Notes under the pieces: generated by a model | The model's database searches: none | What the model was told of the DNA's origin: nothing | The model's input: the letters and a program-made list of their open reading frames with translations, nothing else | Assembly: GCF_013204795.1 (NCBI RefSeq) | Contig: NZ_JABMKW010000017.1 | Coordinates: 1 to 64,000, forward strand | DNA length: 64,000 nucleotides | From: Pedobacter panaciterrae | GTDB taxonomy: Bacteria; Bacteroidota; Bacteroidia; Sphingobacteriales; Sphingobacteriaceae | Direction: 5' to 3' | Program-made: the position numbers and the translations under genes | In this document: positions 34,681-44,100 of the stretch, piece by piece | Numbering within the stretch: the first letter of the stretch is position 1 | Layout of the letters: each line of letters opens with the position of its first letter

Positions 34681-35181
34681 TTAAGCACTTTTTAACTCTT
34701 TAATTTTTTTAATGGGCCAGAGAGTAAAAACTATCGACAATGTACCGGCCAGGGCACCCAAAAGAATAGAAAGCAATTTCCCATTAAAACTATAATCTTT
34801 AGGGATACTAAGTTGGACCGCCAACATACAAAACAAAATAACAGATGAGGTAGTTACGCCGTTAATACCTGCCATTTTAAACATAAATTTATTCTTAGTA
34901 AAATTATCAGGCAGCACAAATCCTGCTTTACCCTCTTCAGAAAGTGCTATTGTTTTTTTTAAAATATCGAAAGTGATTATAAATGGAAGCAACAATGCCA
35001 TAGGTAGCAGAAACCGCGCAATACAATACTCACCTTCAAATAAGTGAACCGCATTGAGATTTTTAAAGCTAAAATACGGGATAATAGTGTTAGCGATAAC
35101 GTTGGGAATAAAGTAAAGCGGCAGGTTCCGCAGAACAAGCCTTTTCAATACCATGCCATCACTTTTTAAATCTTTAAGCAT
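34681..35181 (-). CDS. Small four-helix membrane protein, last gene of the lipid synthase operon
   Basis: A 166-residue integral membrane protein with hydrophobic segments at about 20-39, 54-74, 97-121 and 136-157, connected by short charged loops and ending in KKIKELKSA. No family recognised. It overlaps the preceding acyltransferase gene by 8 bases, so it is part of the same translational unit. In context it might help move or anchor the lipid product, but no transporter motif supports this. Two conceivable alternative roles are membrane acyl transfer and docking of the synthases. Confidence 0.7.
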   Translation of the reverse strand: MLKDLKSDGMVLKRLVLRNLPLYFIPNVIANTIIPYFSFKNLNAVHLFEGEYCIARFLLPMALLLPFIITFDILKKTIALSEEGKAGFVLPDNFTKNKFMFKMAGINGVTTSSVILFCMLAVQLSIPKDYSFNGKLLSILLGALAGTLSIVFTLWPIKKIKELKSA

Positions 35182-36442
35182 AACTTACCATCAACTCTTG
35201 CTGTAATAGTTCCAGCGCTTTATTTTTAATTGCTATTGCCTCACTTTCAGGTAAAAAAGCATCATTTGAGCAAAATGTGAAATCCATTTCTCCTTTAAAA
35301 GTACTTACAACCATGGTATTGGGATTTCGCCATGGGAAACCGACCGATGGACTATATATAGCTTCCACTTCAAAGGAATCGTAGTTTTCAGGAATTCCCA
35401 GTCTGCCCATATTTGAAAAAGTTACATCATGACTACCTTCAGTGGTCAATAAATACTTCACCATCTTCTTTACCGAGCCATGGAAATATTCACTCATGAT
35501 CAATAGTTCATGAACATTCATAGCAGCAATTTTTGTATTCAGGTCTTCCTTTACTTTCTTTGCTTTTTCCCAAAAACCGGTAAGCTTATCATCAACCGAT
35601 AGTTCGGCAATGGGTGCAAAAGCAAACATGGTATCCCCTTTTATTTCGCTGATAAATCGCCTCACATCAACCGGACAGATTACCTTACCACGAGCCTTAC
35701 TCCCTTTAACAGATTGAAATGCTTTTAATAAAATAACACACAAAGCAGAATACACACTTACACCTGCTGTTTTACATTCAATAGCAAGTGCTGCCGTTTT
35801 CTCTGCATCCAGTCGCCAATGCAAAAAATAGTTCTGCCCCTCAGGCTTTTTACTTTTTGTAGATTTAAAAAGAAAAAACAACCTTGCAACTACTGAAAAA
35901 AACTTCGCTTTTAAAACCTTCCCTTTACTGACTTTAAATGATTGAGAAAGTAATCCTTCCATAGAATTAAATGGCAGGTAGCTGGATAGCTCCTTTTCCG
36001 GTTTATCCAGTACTTCTAATATCTCACTCATCAAAGCGACAAAAGTAGTACCGTCACAAATACAATGCGGACAAACTAGAATCAGATCCGAAACTTCGGC
36101 ATCCTTAAGCCATACAACTCTTGCCAATGGCGCACTCTTTCCATCAAAAAGTTTTCTCCATTCAGCTTTAGATTGTGCTTTCCAATCGTCATCACTAACC
36201 CTTTCCCCAATTCTAACCGGAATTTCAGAAAGCTTATTACTCGAAACAAAATAAGGAACCCCCGCAGCATCTTCCTTTATACTTGCTCGCAATAAAGGAT
36301 GTTTTTGCTGCACTTTATGTAATGCATTACGTAATCTTTCAAGCGTAAAACTCCCTCGAATAGTAATTGCAAATACACAATTTAAAGGAGTAGAAGCATC
36401 CACATACATGATTCTTTCTCCCATGATCAGCCGTCTTCTCAT
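35174..36442 (-). CDS. Condensation-fold (PapA-like) acyltransferase, second copy
   Basis: A 422-residue protein of the NRPS condensation / PapA acyltransferase superfamily, which makes esters or amides from thioester-bound or CoA-bound acyl groups. The HHxxxDG active-site motif reads PHCICDG (in VCPHCICDGTTF, about 128-139): the catalytic second His and the Asp-Gly remain, the first His is Pro. A DFTFC-type late motif (about 392) stands for the usual DFGWG region. There are no carrier or adenylation domains. It overlaps its upstream paralogue by 4 bases (ATGA). The start MRRRLIMGERIMY aligns with the paralogue's MKRKLLFAERMLH. Confidence 0.75.
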   Translation of the reverse strand: MRRRLIMGERIMYVDASTPLNCVFAITIRGSFTLERLRNALHKVQQKHPLLRASIKEDAAGVPYFVSSNKLSEIPVRIGERVSDDDWKAQSKAEWRKLFDGKSAPLARVVWLKDAEVSDLILVCPHCICDGTTFVALMSEILEVLDKPEKELSSYLPFNSMEGLLSQSFKVSKGKVLKAKFFSVVARLFFLFKSTKSKKPEGQNYFLHWRLDAEKTAALAIECKTAGVSVYSALCVILLKAFQSVKGSKARGKVICPVDVRRFISEIKGDTMFAFAPIAELSVDDKLTGFWEKAKKVKEDLNTKIAAMNVHELLIMSEYFHGSVKKMVKYLLTTEGSHDVTFSNMGRLGIPENYDSFEVEAIYSPSVGFPWRNPNTMVVSTFKGEMDFTFCSNDAFLPESEAIAIKNKALELLQQELMVSYA

Positions 36443-37692
36443 AGCTCATTAAGTATTTCCATCATTTTTTCTTTAATAGCCTGCGCTTCATTATACGGGA
36501 TAAACCCTTCGCTGGCAATAAATGTAAAATCCATTTGCCCAAGATAGGTTGAGGTTACAAGTGTTGTCGTATTCCCCAACGGACCTATTACAGAGGGGCT
36601 AAAAATGGTTTCCACAGCAAAATTTTTATACAGATAAGGAATATCTACTCTGCCCAGATTAGAAAACATGCAATCGTTACTGGACTTGCCATACTTTAGA
36701 AAATTAGTAAAGTTATTTAATGATGAATGCGACTCTTCCATCATCATAATCGTTTCATACGGATCTAACTTTGTGGTTTTCTTGTCAATATCTTCCTGCA
36801 TTCTTTTAGCGTCAGCAAAAAAGCCGAGGTCTTTATCTGCAGAAACCACCAGCATCAAACCAAACGCAAAAATGTTATCTCTCTTAATTTTTGGGGCAAA
36901 CCTGCGAATATCAACAGGGAGTGAGATTTTGTTATGAAAGTTTTCTTTTCGAACTTCCTTAAATGCATTTAATACTGCCACACATAGTGCTGTATTAACC
37001 GTAACTCCTTCCGTTTTACACTTATGGATTAACCGGTCGCTTAATTCCTTTTCAAGCTTCCAGTGAATCATATAATCACGCTTTCTTTCAATCAATTTCT
37101 TTTTAACGGGAATCAGCCATAAAAACAGGATTGCTACACCTCCAATTAATTTGGCTTTAATGATCTTCTTCTTGTTATTAAGAACTGAAACCGGTATAAT
37201 ATCTTCAATCCTTAAAATCGGATCTTCCTTACCTATCTCTATTGAGCCATCATCTAGTAATAGTAAAAGTTCAGCCAAAATTGCCATAGCCGAGCCCCCG
37301 TCACAAAGGCAATGATGGATAACCATTATAAATTCAGAAAACTCCTCACCTTTTATCCACACCAGCCTCATTAAAGGCCCTGATCTGGTATCAAACAAGG
37401 TCGACCACTCATTCATTGACTCTGTTTTCCAGTCGTCATCAGTAGTCCGGGCTACAATCCTTAAAGGAATTTGAAGTTCAATTTTTTCACTAACCACAAA
37501 CCAGGGCCTCGATTTCTGGTCATCCATTACAAAAGCATTCAAAAATGGGTGTTTTTCCTGAAGCCTCCGCAATGCATAGCGCAAGTTCTCTATTTCAAAA
37601 CTCCCTTTTAACTTTATAGGGATCACGGCATTAAAGGGCGCTTCCCCATTTCCATGAAGCATTCTTTCGGCAAATAGAAGCTTTCTTTTCAT
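36439..37692 (-). CDS. Condensation-fold (PapA-like) acyltransferase, first copy
   Basis: A 417-residue stand-alone condensation-superfamily protein with an intact HHxxxDG motif (VIHHCLCDGGSAM, about 125-137). Early motif LRYALRRLQEKHPFLNAFV (about 37-55) and the late SNLGRVDIP and DFTFIA segments fit the two-lobed CAT-like fold of PapA5-type enzymes, which transfer acyl chains from polyketide synthases to alcohols. It overlaps both neighbours by four bases (ATGA). The paralogue downstream shares the whole layout. I infer that the pair esterifies hydroxyl groups of the glycosylated product. Confidence 0.8.
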   Translation of the reverse strand: MKRKLLFAERMLHGNGEAPFNAVIPIKLKGSFEIENLRYALRRLQEKHPFLNAFVMDDQKSRPWFVVSEKIELQIPLRIVARTTDDDWKTESMNEWSTLFDTRSGPLMRLVWIKGEEFSEFIMVIHHCLCDGGSAMAILAELLLLLDDGSIEIGKEDPILRIEDIIPVSVLNNKKKIIKAKLIGGVAILFLWLIPVKKKLIERKRDYMIHWKLEKELSDRLIHKCKTEGVTVNTALCVAVLNAFKEVRKENFHNKISLPVDIRRFAPKIKRDNIFAFGLMLVVSADKDLGFFADAKRMQEDIDKKTTKLDPYETIMMMEESHSSLNNFTNFLKYGKSSNDCMFSNLGRVDIPYLYKNFAVETIFSPSVIGPLGNTTTLVTSTYLGQMDFTFIASEGFIPYNEAQAIKEKMMEILNEL

Positions 37693-38864
37693 ACAAATTC
37701 TTCTAATAACTGTACTGCTTTATCATTTCCACCGGCAGCAATAAATGTTTCTTTAATTCTCAAAGAGGCGTTTCTGTATACCGGATTTTCAAGCAACTCA
37801 AATACTGCCCTCTTCATATCCTCGATGCGTAACCGCTTATAGCGGATCTTGATCCCACAACCGGCATTTTCGATAAGTTTAGCGGTATGAAAATGATCAT
37901 AGGCAATTGGAGTGATCAACATTGGCAATCCATTAATGAAGGTATCGTTAACGGTATTAAAACCACCATGACAAATCACAGCATCCATTTTTGGCATCAG
38001 CTCAGCCTGTGGTACAAAACCATTAACAATAAAATTATCAGGCCATTGCTCAAAAATATCTGGATTGGTGGCTGCCACTATAGTTACCGGGGCATCTGCA
38101 AAAGCTTCGATCAACTTACCAAAAAACTCTTTTCTTATGTCAACCAGCAAAGTTCCTAACGAAACAAATACTTTAGGAGTAGTTGTTTTTTCTAACCTCT
38201 CCCAATCAAAGTCAGCATGATTTGGCCGACCTTTAACAGGCCCAACAAATTTCATATGAGGCATGGAGTCCTGAGCTCCGGCAAACTCTTCAGAAGTAAA
38301 AACGATGTTCATTTTATGTGAGTGAATTATAATCTCTTCACCATACACACCAAATTCCCGCTGTAATCCTTTAATCAGGTTTTCCTGCCATTCAAATATT
38401 TTAGGTGCGCTGTTCGCCGTATCTCCCATCACATCCGGTGGCACCGGTGTAGTCGTAACACAAGGAATTCCTTTAATGTAAGCACATAATGCCCCCGCAA
38501 AAGTGATGCAATCGTTAATAATTACATCTGGCTTCCATTCATCAACATACCTACCCAGGCCTTTCATCATAATGCGGGCAATAGGAACGTAAGTTTCTTC
38601 AAGTGCCAGTTTCATTACCTCAGGTCCAGAACAAGCCGGGCCATCATCCTGTCTCTTTAATATTTTTTGAAGTTCTTCCTGATGTTCAACCAAATCATCA
38701 TGCGGATAGATGTACTCACCACCCTCAGGAATATGAGAATCCGAAAGCGGTATAACACCAAGCCATTTCACCTCATGACCTTTAGCGATAAGACTGGCTC
38801 CTACACTTAACGTTGGGCTTATATGACCAAAAAAAGGTGGCACAACGAACAAAAACTTTGACAT
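37689..38864 (-). CDS. GT1 (MGT/UGT-type) glycosyltransferase, second copy
   Basis: A 391-residue GT-B fold nucleotide-sugar transferase of the macrolide/UGT group, also home of carotenoid transferase CrtX. The acceptor half begins MSKFLFVVPPFFGHISPTLS; the donor half has VFVSLGTL (about 238) and the signature HGGFNTVNDTFINGLPML (about 295-312) ending in PIAYDHFH. Compared with the consensus, Glu of xxxE is Asp (NDT) and the DQ pair is DH, which may alter sugar donor choice. It overlaps the next gene by 4 bases and lies 9 bases after its paralogue. Confidence 0.85.
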   Translation of the reverse strand: MSKFLFVVPPFFGHISPTLSVGASLIAKGHEVKWLGVIPLSDSHIPEGGEYIYPHDDLVEHQEELQKILKRQDDGPACSGPEVMKLALEETYVPIARIMMKGLGRYVDEWKPDVIINDCITFAGALCAYIKGIPCVTTTPVPPDVMGDTANSAPKIFEWQENLIKGLQREFGVYGEEIIIHSHKMNIVFTSEEFAGAQDSMPHMKFVGPVKGRPNHADFDWERLEKTTTPKVFVSLGTLLVDIRKEFFGKLIEAFADAPVTIVAATNPDIFEQWPDNFIVNGFVPQAELMPKMDAVICHGGFNTVNDTFINGLPMLITPIAYDHFHTAKLIENAGCGIKIRYKRLRIEDMKRAVFELLENPVYRNASLRIKETFIAAGGNDKAVQLLEEFV

Positions 38865-38873
38865 AATTCTCTT

Positions 38874-40082
38874 TTAATTATTTAATACCTCAACATATCT
38901 TACCGCGCTTAACTGTACAAGCAAATCAGCAGCAGTTTCCGTCCCTCCAGCCTCTTCAAAAGACAAGCTCATCTGTCGTGCTGCCTTACCGAAAGATTCA
39001 TTATTTAAAATTTCCTCAACAGCTTCCTTAAGATGTTTTGATTTGAACCGATTGAAATTTAACCTCAACCCGGCACCCACTCTGACCACCCTTCCGGCAA
39101 CGTGCGACTGGTCGTACGCAATAGGCACAACTACCATTGGCAAACCATTAGTTAAAGTTTCACATACTGTATTATGACCTCCGTGACAAACAACTGCATC
39201 GAGATAAGGTAGCAGCTCCAGCTGTGGAACATTGCGCTGAACGATAAAATTCCCGGGCCATTCATCAAATAACGAAGGTTCAGAAACAACCACAACAGTT
39301 AAAGGTTCTTCAGCAAAAGCTTCAATCACCTTAGCAAAAAAACTCTTCTTATGTTCGTGATCAAACGTAGTTCCTATACTAACCAATATTTTTGGTTGCG
39401 GGGTCCTCCGTTCCAATCCTTCCCAATCAAAAGGCGTTTGCCCTTCTCGCTTATGGATAACAGGACCTACAAACTGATAATTAGAAGGCAATTCCATTTC
39501 ACCAAAAAAAGCTTTAGATGTCAACACCATTGTTAACAGGTCCGAGCAGGCAATAGCATTTTCACTTTCAACACCCAAATCCTTTTGAAGTGCCACAATT
39601 TGGTTTACCTCCCATTCATGGATCTTAGGTAGTTCATCCATCACCTTAATTGCAGCCGGTGCAGTAACAGAAGTTGCATAAGGAATATTTCTATTAACTG
39701 CAGCAATAGCTCCGGCAAACATCTGATGATCTGTAATTATCAGATCTGGCTTAAACTTATCCAACAAACCCACAATACCTTCGTAACTGTGTTTGTTCAA
39801 AGGGATCAAAACTTCCTCGTAAAGGAATTTGATGCTATCGATACCATAAACGATCTTCTTTGTAATGATGTCAAGATATTTCTCGCTGTCCTGTTTTTGC
39901 TGATCATTTTCATCATACTCAATAAGCAGTAACTGCCCCCCTTTAGGGAGGCGCAAAGCCAAAGATTTATCCAGACTAATCCAGGCCACTTCGTGACCGC
40001 GATGCAATAAAACAGCACCAATACTTAATGTTGGGTTAATATGCCCTGTTAAAGGCGGAACTATGAATACGAATTTAGCCAT
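38874..40082 (-). CDS. GT1 (MGT/UGT-type) glycosyltransferase, first copy
   Basis: A GT-B fold glycosyltransferase of 402 residues from the chosen start. I use the ATG at 40082 (MAKFVFIVPPLTGHINPTLS) because it aligns with the start of the paralogue and overlaps the hydrolase stop by only 8 bases (ATGGCTAA); the open frame extends to an ATG at 40112. The donor signature is canonical: HGGHNTVCETLTNGLPMV, PIAYDQSHVA, with Glu and DQ. ILVSIGTTFDHEHKKSFF precedes. It probably transfers a hexose from a UDP- or TDP-sugar to a hydroxyl of the chain made by the synthases, with the second copy adding another sugar or acting on another position. Confidence 0.85.
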   Translation of the reverse strand: MAKFVFIVPPLTGHINPTLSIGAVLLHRGHEVAWISLDKSLALRLPKGGQLLLIEYDENDQQKQDSEKYLDIITKKIVYGIDSIKFLYEEVLIPLNKHSYEGIVGLLDKFKPDLIITDHQMFAGAIAAVNRNIPYATSVTAPAAIKVMDELPKIHEWEVNQIVALQKDLGVESENAIACSDLLTMVLTSKAFFGEMELPSNYQFVGPVIHKREGQTPFDWEGLERRTPQPKILVSIGTTFDHEHKKSFFAKVIEAFAEEPLTVVVVSEPSLFDEWPGNFIVQRNVPQLELLPYLDAVVCHGGHNTVCETLTNGLPMVVVPIAYDQSHVAGRVVRVGAGLRLNFNRFKSKHLKEAVEEILNNESFGKAARQMSLSFEEAGGTETAADLLVQLSAVRYVEVLNN

Positions 40083-40839
40083 TGTTAAAAAATGTTTCCA
40101 TGATATTTCCAATACTTACCGGCTCCTGAATAGGAATATTATGGTCGCCGTTAACCTCAAGCAATGCTGCTCCTCTTATCTTATTTTTCAATTTCTTACC
40201 CGCTCCCAGGCAATTTGAATTTGCACCATATAGCAGTAAAGTATCTTGCTGTATATCCGAAATCTCAGCAGCGCTAAAAAACTCCTTCTCAAGAATCATA
40301 TCACTCTTTATACTGGTTTCGTGAAAAAGATACTCGTACATACGGTGGTTACGTTCCATCTGTCGCTTTCCCATTTTCACCTTCGTGGTATCTGTAAAAT
40401 TGGTTACATAATGCTCCAGAAACTCCCTGCTGTAATCATCTATAATATCTCTCGTTTTATCATCATTAGGATCTGGGGCTTCTATAACAGCAAGTTTTTT
40501 TATCTTTCGGGGAAAGCGCGCAGCCATTTTTAAAGCAATAAGTCCCCCAAAACTATATCCGGCCAGGTGCACCTTATCAATCCCCAAACTATCCAGTAAA
40601 TTCACCAGATCATCGGTCATACTATTAAGGTCGTAGCCATTTTCTATTCTTTCACTTAAGCCATGGCTTTTAAGATCATACATAACCACATGAAAGTGTT
40701 TCGCTAAAATAGGCGCAATATTAAAATAGTAAATAGAAAGGTTGCTAAACATCCCGTGAACAAGCAGCACCGTTTCCGCAGCCCCTTTATTCAGTTCCTG
40801 TATATGCACTCCTCTGTTATTTACTTCTATTATTGGCAT
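40075..40839 (-). CDS. Alpha/beta hydrolase, possible type II thioesterase or chain-release enzyme
   Basis: A 254-residue cytoplasmic alpha/beta hydrolase. The oxyanion motif is LLVHGMFSN (about 24-32) and the nucleophile elbow is HLAGYSFGGLIAL (Ser about 96). The histidine is likely in VNGDHNIPIQ (about 231). Where the acid is normally found after strand 7 the text is YGANSNCLG, with no Asp; it may be elsewhere or missing. Located between the ACP and the glycosyltransferases and overlapping the ACP gene by 10 bases, it probably releases or edits the acyl chain. A lactone hydrolase is an alternative. Confidence 0.75.
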   Translation of the reverse strand: MPIIEVNNRGVHIQELNKGAAETVLLVHGMFSNLSIYYFNIAPILAKHFHVVMYDLKSHGLSERIENGYDLNSMTDDLVNLLDSLGIDKVHLAGYSFGGLIALKMAARFPRKIKKLAVIEAPDPNDDKTRDIIDDYSREFLEHYVTNFTDTTKVKMGKRQMERNHRMYEYLFHETSIKSDMILEKEFFSAAEISDIQQDTLLLYGANSNCLGAGKKLKNKIRGAALLEVNGDHNIPIQEPVSIGNIMETFFNNG

Positions 40840-41129
40840 TCTTCTATGTAGTTTACAATCGTTCCTAAATTCAGATTGATAAGCTGATCAAGATCCATGT
40901 TAGACAACCATCCTGTAAAGTCTATCTGCTCACCAAAGTGTGCCTTAATTTTTTCAGAAAAGGATACAATTTCAATACTATCCATCTCAAGGTCTTTAGT
41001 GAAAGAGCTTTCCATCGTGATATCCATTTCTTCCACAAACTCTTCTCCTATCACCTCTGTAATAAATTGTTTCATAAGATCAAAGATCTCGTTGCTGTTC
41101 AGTTTTGCTGTCGATACTACTGCGTCCAT
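40830..41129 (-). CDS. Free-standing acyl carrier protein
   Basis: A 99-residue acidic carrier protein. The phosphopantetheine serine lies in LEMDSIEIVSF (Ser51), the DSxE/L motif of ACPs, preceded by SSFTKDLEMD. The sequence is distinct from primary-metabolism AcpP and from the two internal ACPs of the big synthase. It overlaps both neighbours (13 bases with the KS/AT/DH/PPTase gene, 10 with the hydrolase). Since the second synthase has no internal ACP, this protein is the likely carrier for it, activated by that protein's own PPTase domain. Confidence 0.88.
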   Translation of the reverse strand: MDAVVSTAKLNSNEIFDLMKQFITEVIGEEFVEEMDITMESSFTKDLEMDSIEIVSFSEKIKAHFGEQIDFTGWLSNMDLDQLINLNLGTIVNYIEECQ

Positions 41130-44100
41130 CCGATTATATAATTTTTATGTTTTATTGTTTTTATGAATATGTCGTTAATCCTTAATTCTTCTCCTCTGAT
41201 CTCCTGTATAGTATATGCTTTTGGATTTCCCTGCAGGCCTTTCCCGAGGTATTTCCCGTAAGCCTCCTTTGCCACCCAAAAACGGGTTGCCCATTCCGCT
41301 TTGTCTTTATCTGCTAGCAGTACCTTCTCTTCCTCAGAGAAAACGAGATCAGCAAACCCTTCACTTCGCTCCTCAATCCGTTCAATGTCAATACCAACAG
41401 ATCTATCGTATTGTGCAATTCCAACAGCATCAGTCCCTTTATGGGCAATAGAAACATGTATATCCTCAGTCATATTGCCATATGGGTAGGGCTTTCTGAA
41501 TTCGTCTGATCTGATTTCAAAAGCAATCGGAAAGTAGGCTTCTTGTTTAGTCTTCTTCAGTAAATTTCGAACAGCATCTTTTACTGCAACTCTACTGATC
41601 ATCCATTCTTTTCGCTTATTTGGCAATAATGAATTATGATGTTTTTTCTCATCCTGATTGAAATAGCGTTTTAAAATAAAGTCCCACGAAACCACCCTGC
41701 TGTAAGCGTTGTGAAACATGAACACTCCCGGGGCAATCTCTTCTGAAAGTCTGTTATTTAATGGCGACATAGAAACGCTCCACAACGCATCATCAATTTC
41801 AAGTCTTCTGTTTTGCCAGCCTGATATTACCGCCCAGATCTTATTATCCCGCTTCATCACAAAATCTGCGGTAGCAAATTCATCATTCAACTCCGTGAGC
41901 ACACAAGTACATTCAAAACTTCCTTTCTGATCTTTAAAATCACCAAAGAACTCTATTTCCTGTATTTTAACAGGGAAAGCGATGCGATCTTTTGTAAGTG
42001 TAAGCTGCAGCCATAAACCAAACAGCTGTCCGGCATTATCTAAAAGAGAACCCTTGCCAGTATCACCTTCAATGATACCGGTAATGCCTTTTTCACCAAC
42101 AGCAATTAATTTCTTTATACCCTGATAGCCGGGTCCATGAAACATATGTCCATCATATATCTGCTCAGTTGTTCTGTCGATGTTCAAAATCTTACCCACA
42201 TCAAAACTCCTCAAAGGAGCATCAGCAAGATTAGCGGCCAGCAATACTTCTGCATTTGCAAAGCGCTCCAGATTCAGATATACCAACTGGTGATCTTTCC
42301 ACTCGCCTGTAACTGTTTCTACAAATGGTTTTGCAACATTCATCCATTGGAACACCTTTATGTTCATGATCTTTTGCACCTGCTCTTCGGGCGACTGATC
42401 AACTGCAATTTCAGCGAACAGTTCAAAAATCATTGTCATTGGAATTACGGGATCCATATCATCTAGGCAGTGCCATCCTTTGGGTTGTCTGAGCAATGAA
42501 TGGTCTACCAGATACGGACAGTTTTCTAAACTAACATCCAGCTTTTTAGAAAATGGAACCCTCCGACCAGAGGCCCTCATAACCGGAGCGGGGGCGTTTG
42601 CAGTTTGATTAGCAGGAACTCCATTCTTAAATAACTGAAGTAATTCCGATTGAATATCAATCATCTCCTCAACATTCTCATTAAAAGCCTTCATTAGAGG
42701 ATGTGAGGCAGCAGAGTCCTCCAGAACTGCCTCCCTCCGATATGCAGTCTTTTCTTGTTTTTGCGCCAGTGCTTTAATGCCTGCAATATTATTAATTATG
42801 GGTAAGCCAAGCTGAAGCACAATACCTTTTCTGGCAGCTACTTTTTTCTTATCATACCCCATGAATTGCATTCCGGCTTCCTTACCCTCAACAAACAATG
42901 CCGCTAGTACACGTTGCAACTGGGCAATACCAGAACGGATTGGTACGTTTGACGATACCGCACTATAATTTTTACCGCGTAAAGTATCATCAATAAAACC
43001 AATCAAACCACCCGATCCGATCTGCACAAACACCCTTGCACCTTCATCATAAAGTCGCTCAGTAAGTTCACGAAAGCGAACAGGCTTTATCAGGTGTTCT
43101 ACACTTAACTGTCTTATTGCTTCAAAACCTTCCGGATAAAGCTCCAAAGTAGTTGCCGACCATAATGGGAACTTCGTTTTTCTAAACTGCATATCCTTCA
43201 TGCCTTCCAGCATAACGTCCAGTTTATCTGCCACAAAAGGAGAATGGAATCCAGACTGAAAAGGAAGTATCTGATGAAAGATTTGCTTGGTCCTTAATAT
43301 TGGCACCAGCTCATCAAGAGCCGTATTACTTCCGCAAAGAATAACCTGTTGCGGGCAATTATCATTTGAAAGATATAGTTGATCTATGTTTTCGATAATA
43401 GGCTGCAGCTTATCAATTCCACATCCTACGGCAATAAATTTGGAATCCTTTAACTCAAATGTTTCCGGGTTGAGGTAGTTAAGCAATTGCATTACCGATG
43501 ATTCTTCTGCCAGCTCAGAAGATCTTGCCGCGAGCCATTCCCCTAAGCTATGTCCTGCATTCATATCAGGCAGTACACCTAATTGCTTAATGGCCGTATC
43601 AAGAATGCTGCTTTTCTCCAGAATTTTCAAAGCTTCATCTAATAAACCACCAGCTGTCGATACCTCCTTATGTGCAATATTGAAATGCTCAGCAACACTA
43701 AGTACCTCTCCACCTGCCAAACCATCAAGGCCTGGAAACACAAAAGCTACTTTCCCACCCTTGCTTAAAAGAGGCTCATTATTATACCATATATCTTGTT
43801 TATTGCGCCATGGAATATTTTTCCCCGCAATTTTAAGCGCTTTCTTTATTCGCTCGGGAGTTGGATCAAACACCGCAATGCGATATTTGCCTTCACCAGG
43901 ATCTTTGTCATTGGTTTCCAAAGCATCCAACAAAGCTTCGTGGCTGTGGCGCGCTATTAACAATACCTGATCTGTCTGTGTACTCTTTAAAACAGAAGCA
44001 GGCTCCGGCTTATTAGCTTCATAACCTTCAAGTACCACATGTGCATTTATGCCTCCAAAACCAAAGGCATTTACACCCGCAATCCTTGGTAAACCTGAAG

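Noticed and set aside
43590..43970. 126-residue plus-strand frame opposite the KS-AT-DH-PPTase gene
   Set aside because: Antisense to an intact domain (KS/AT linker and AT); no family resemblance or promoter.
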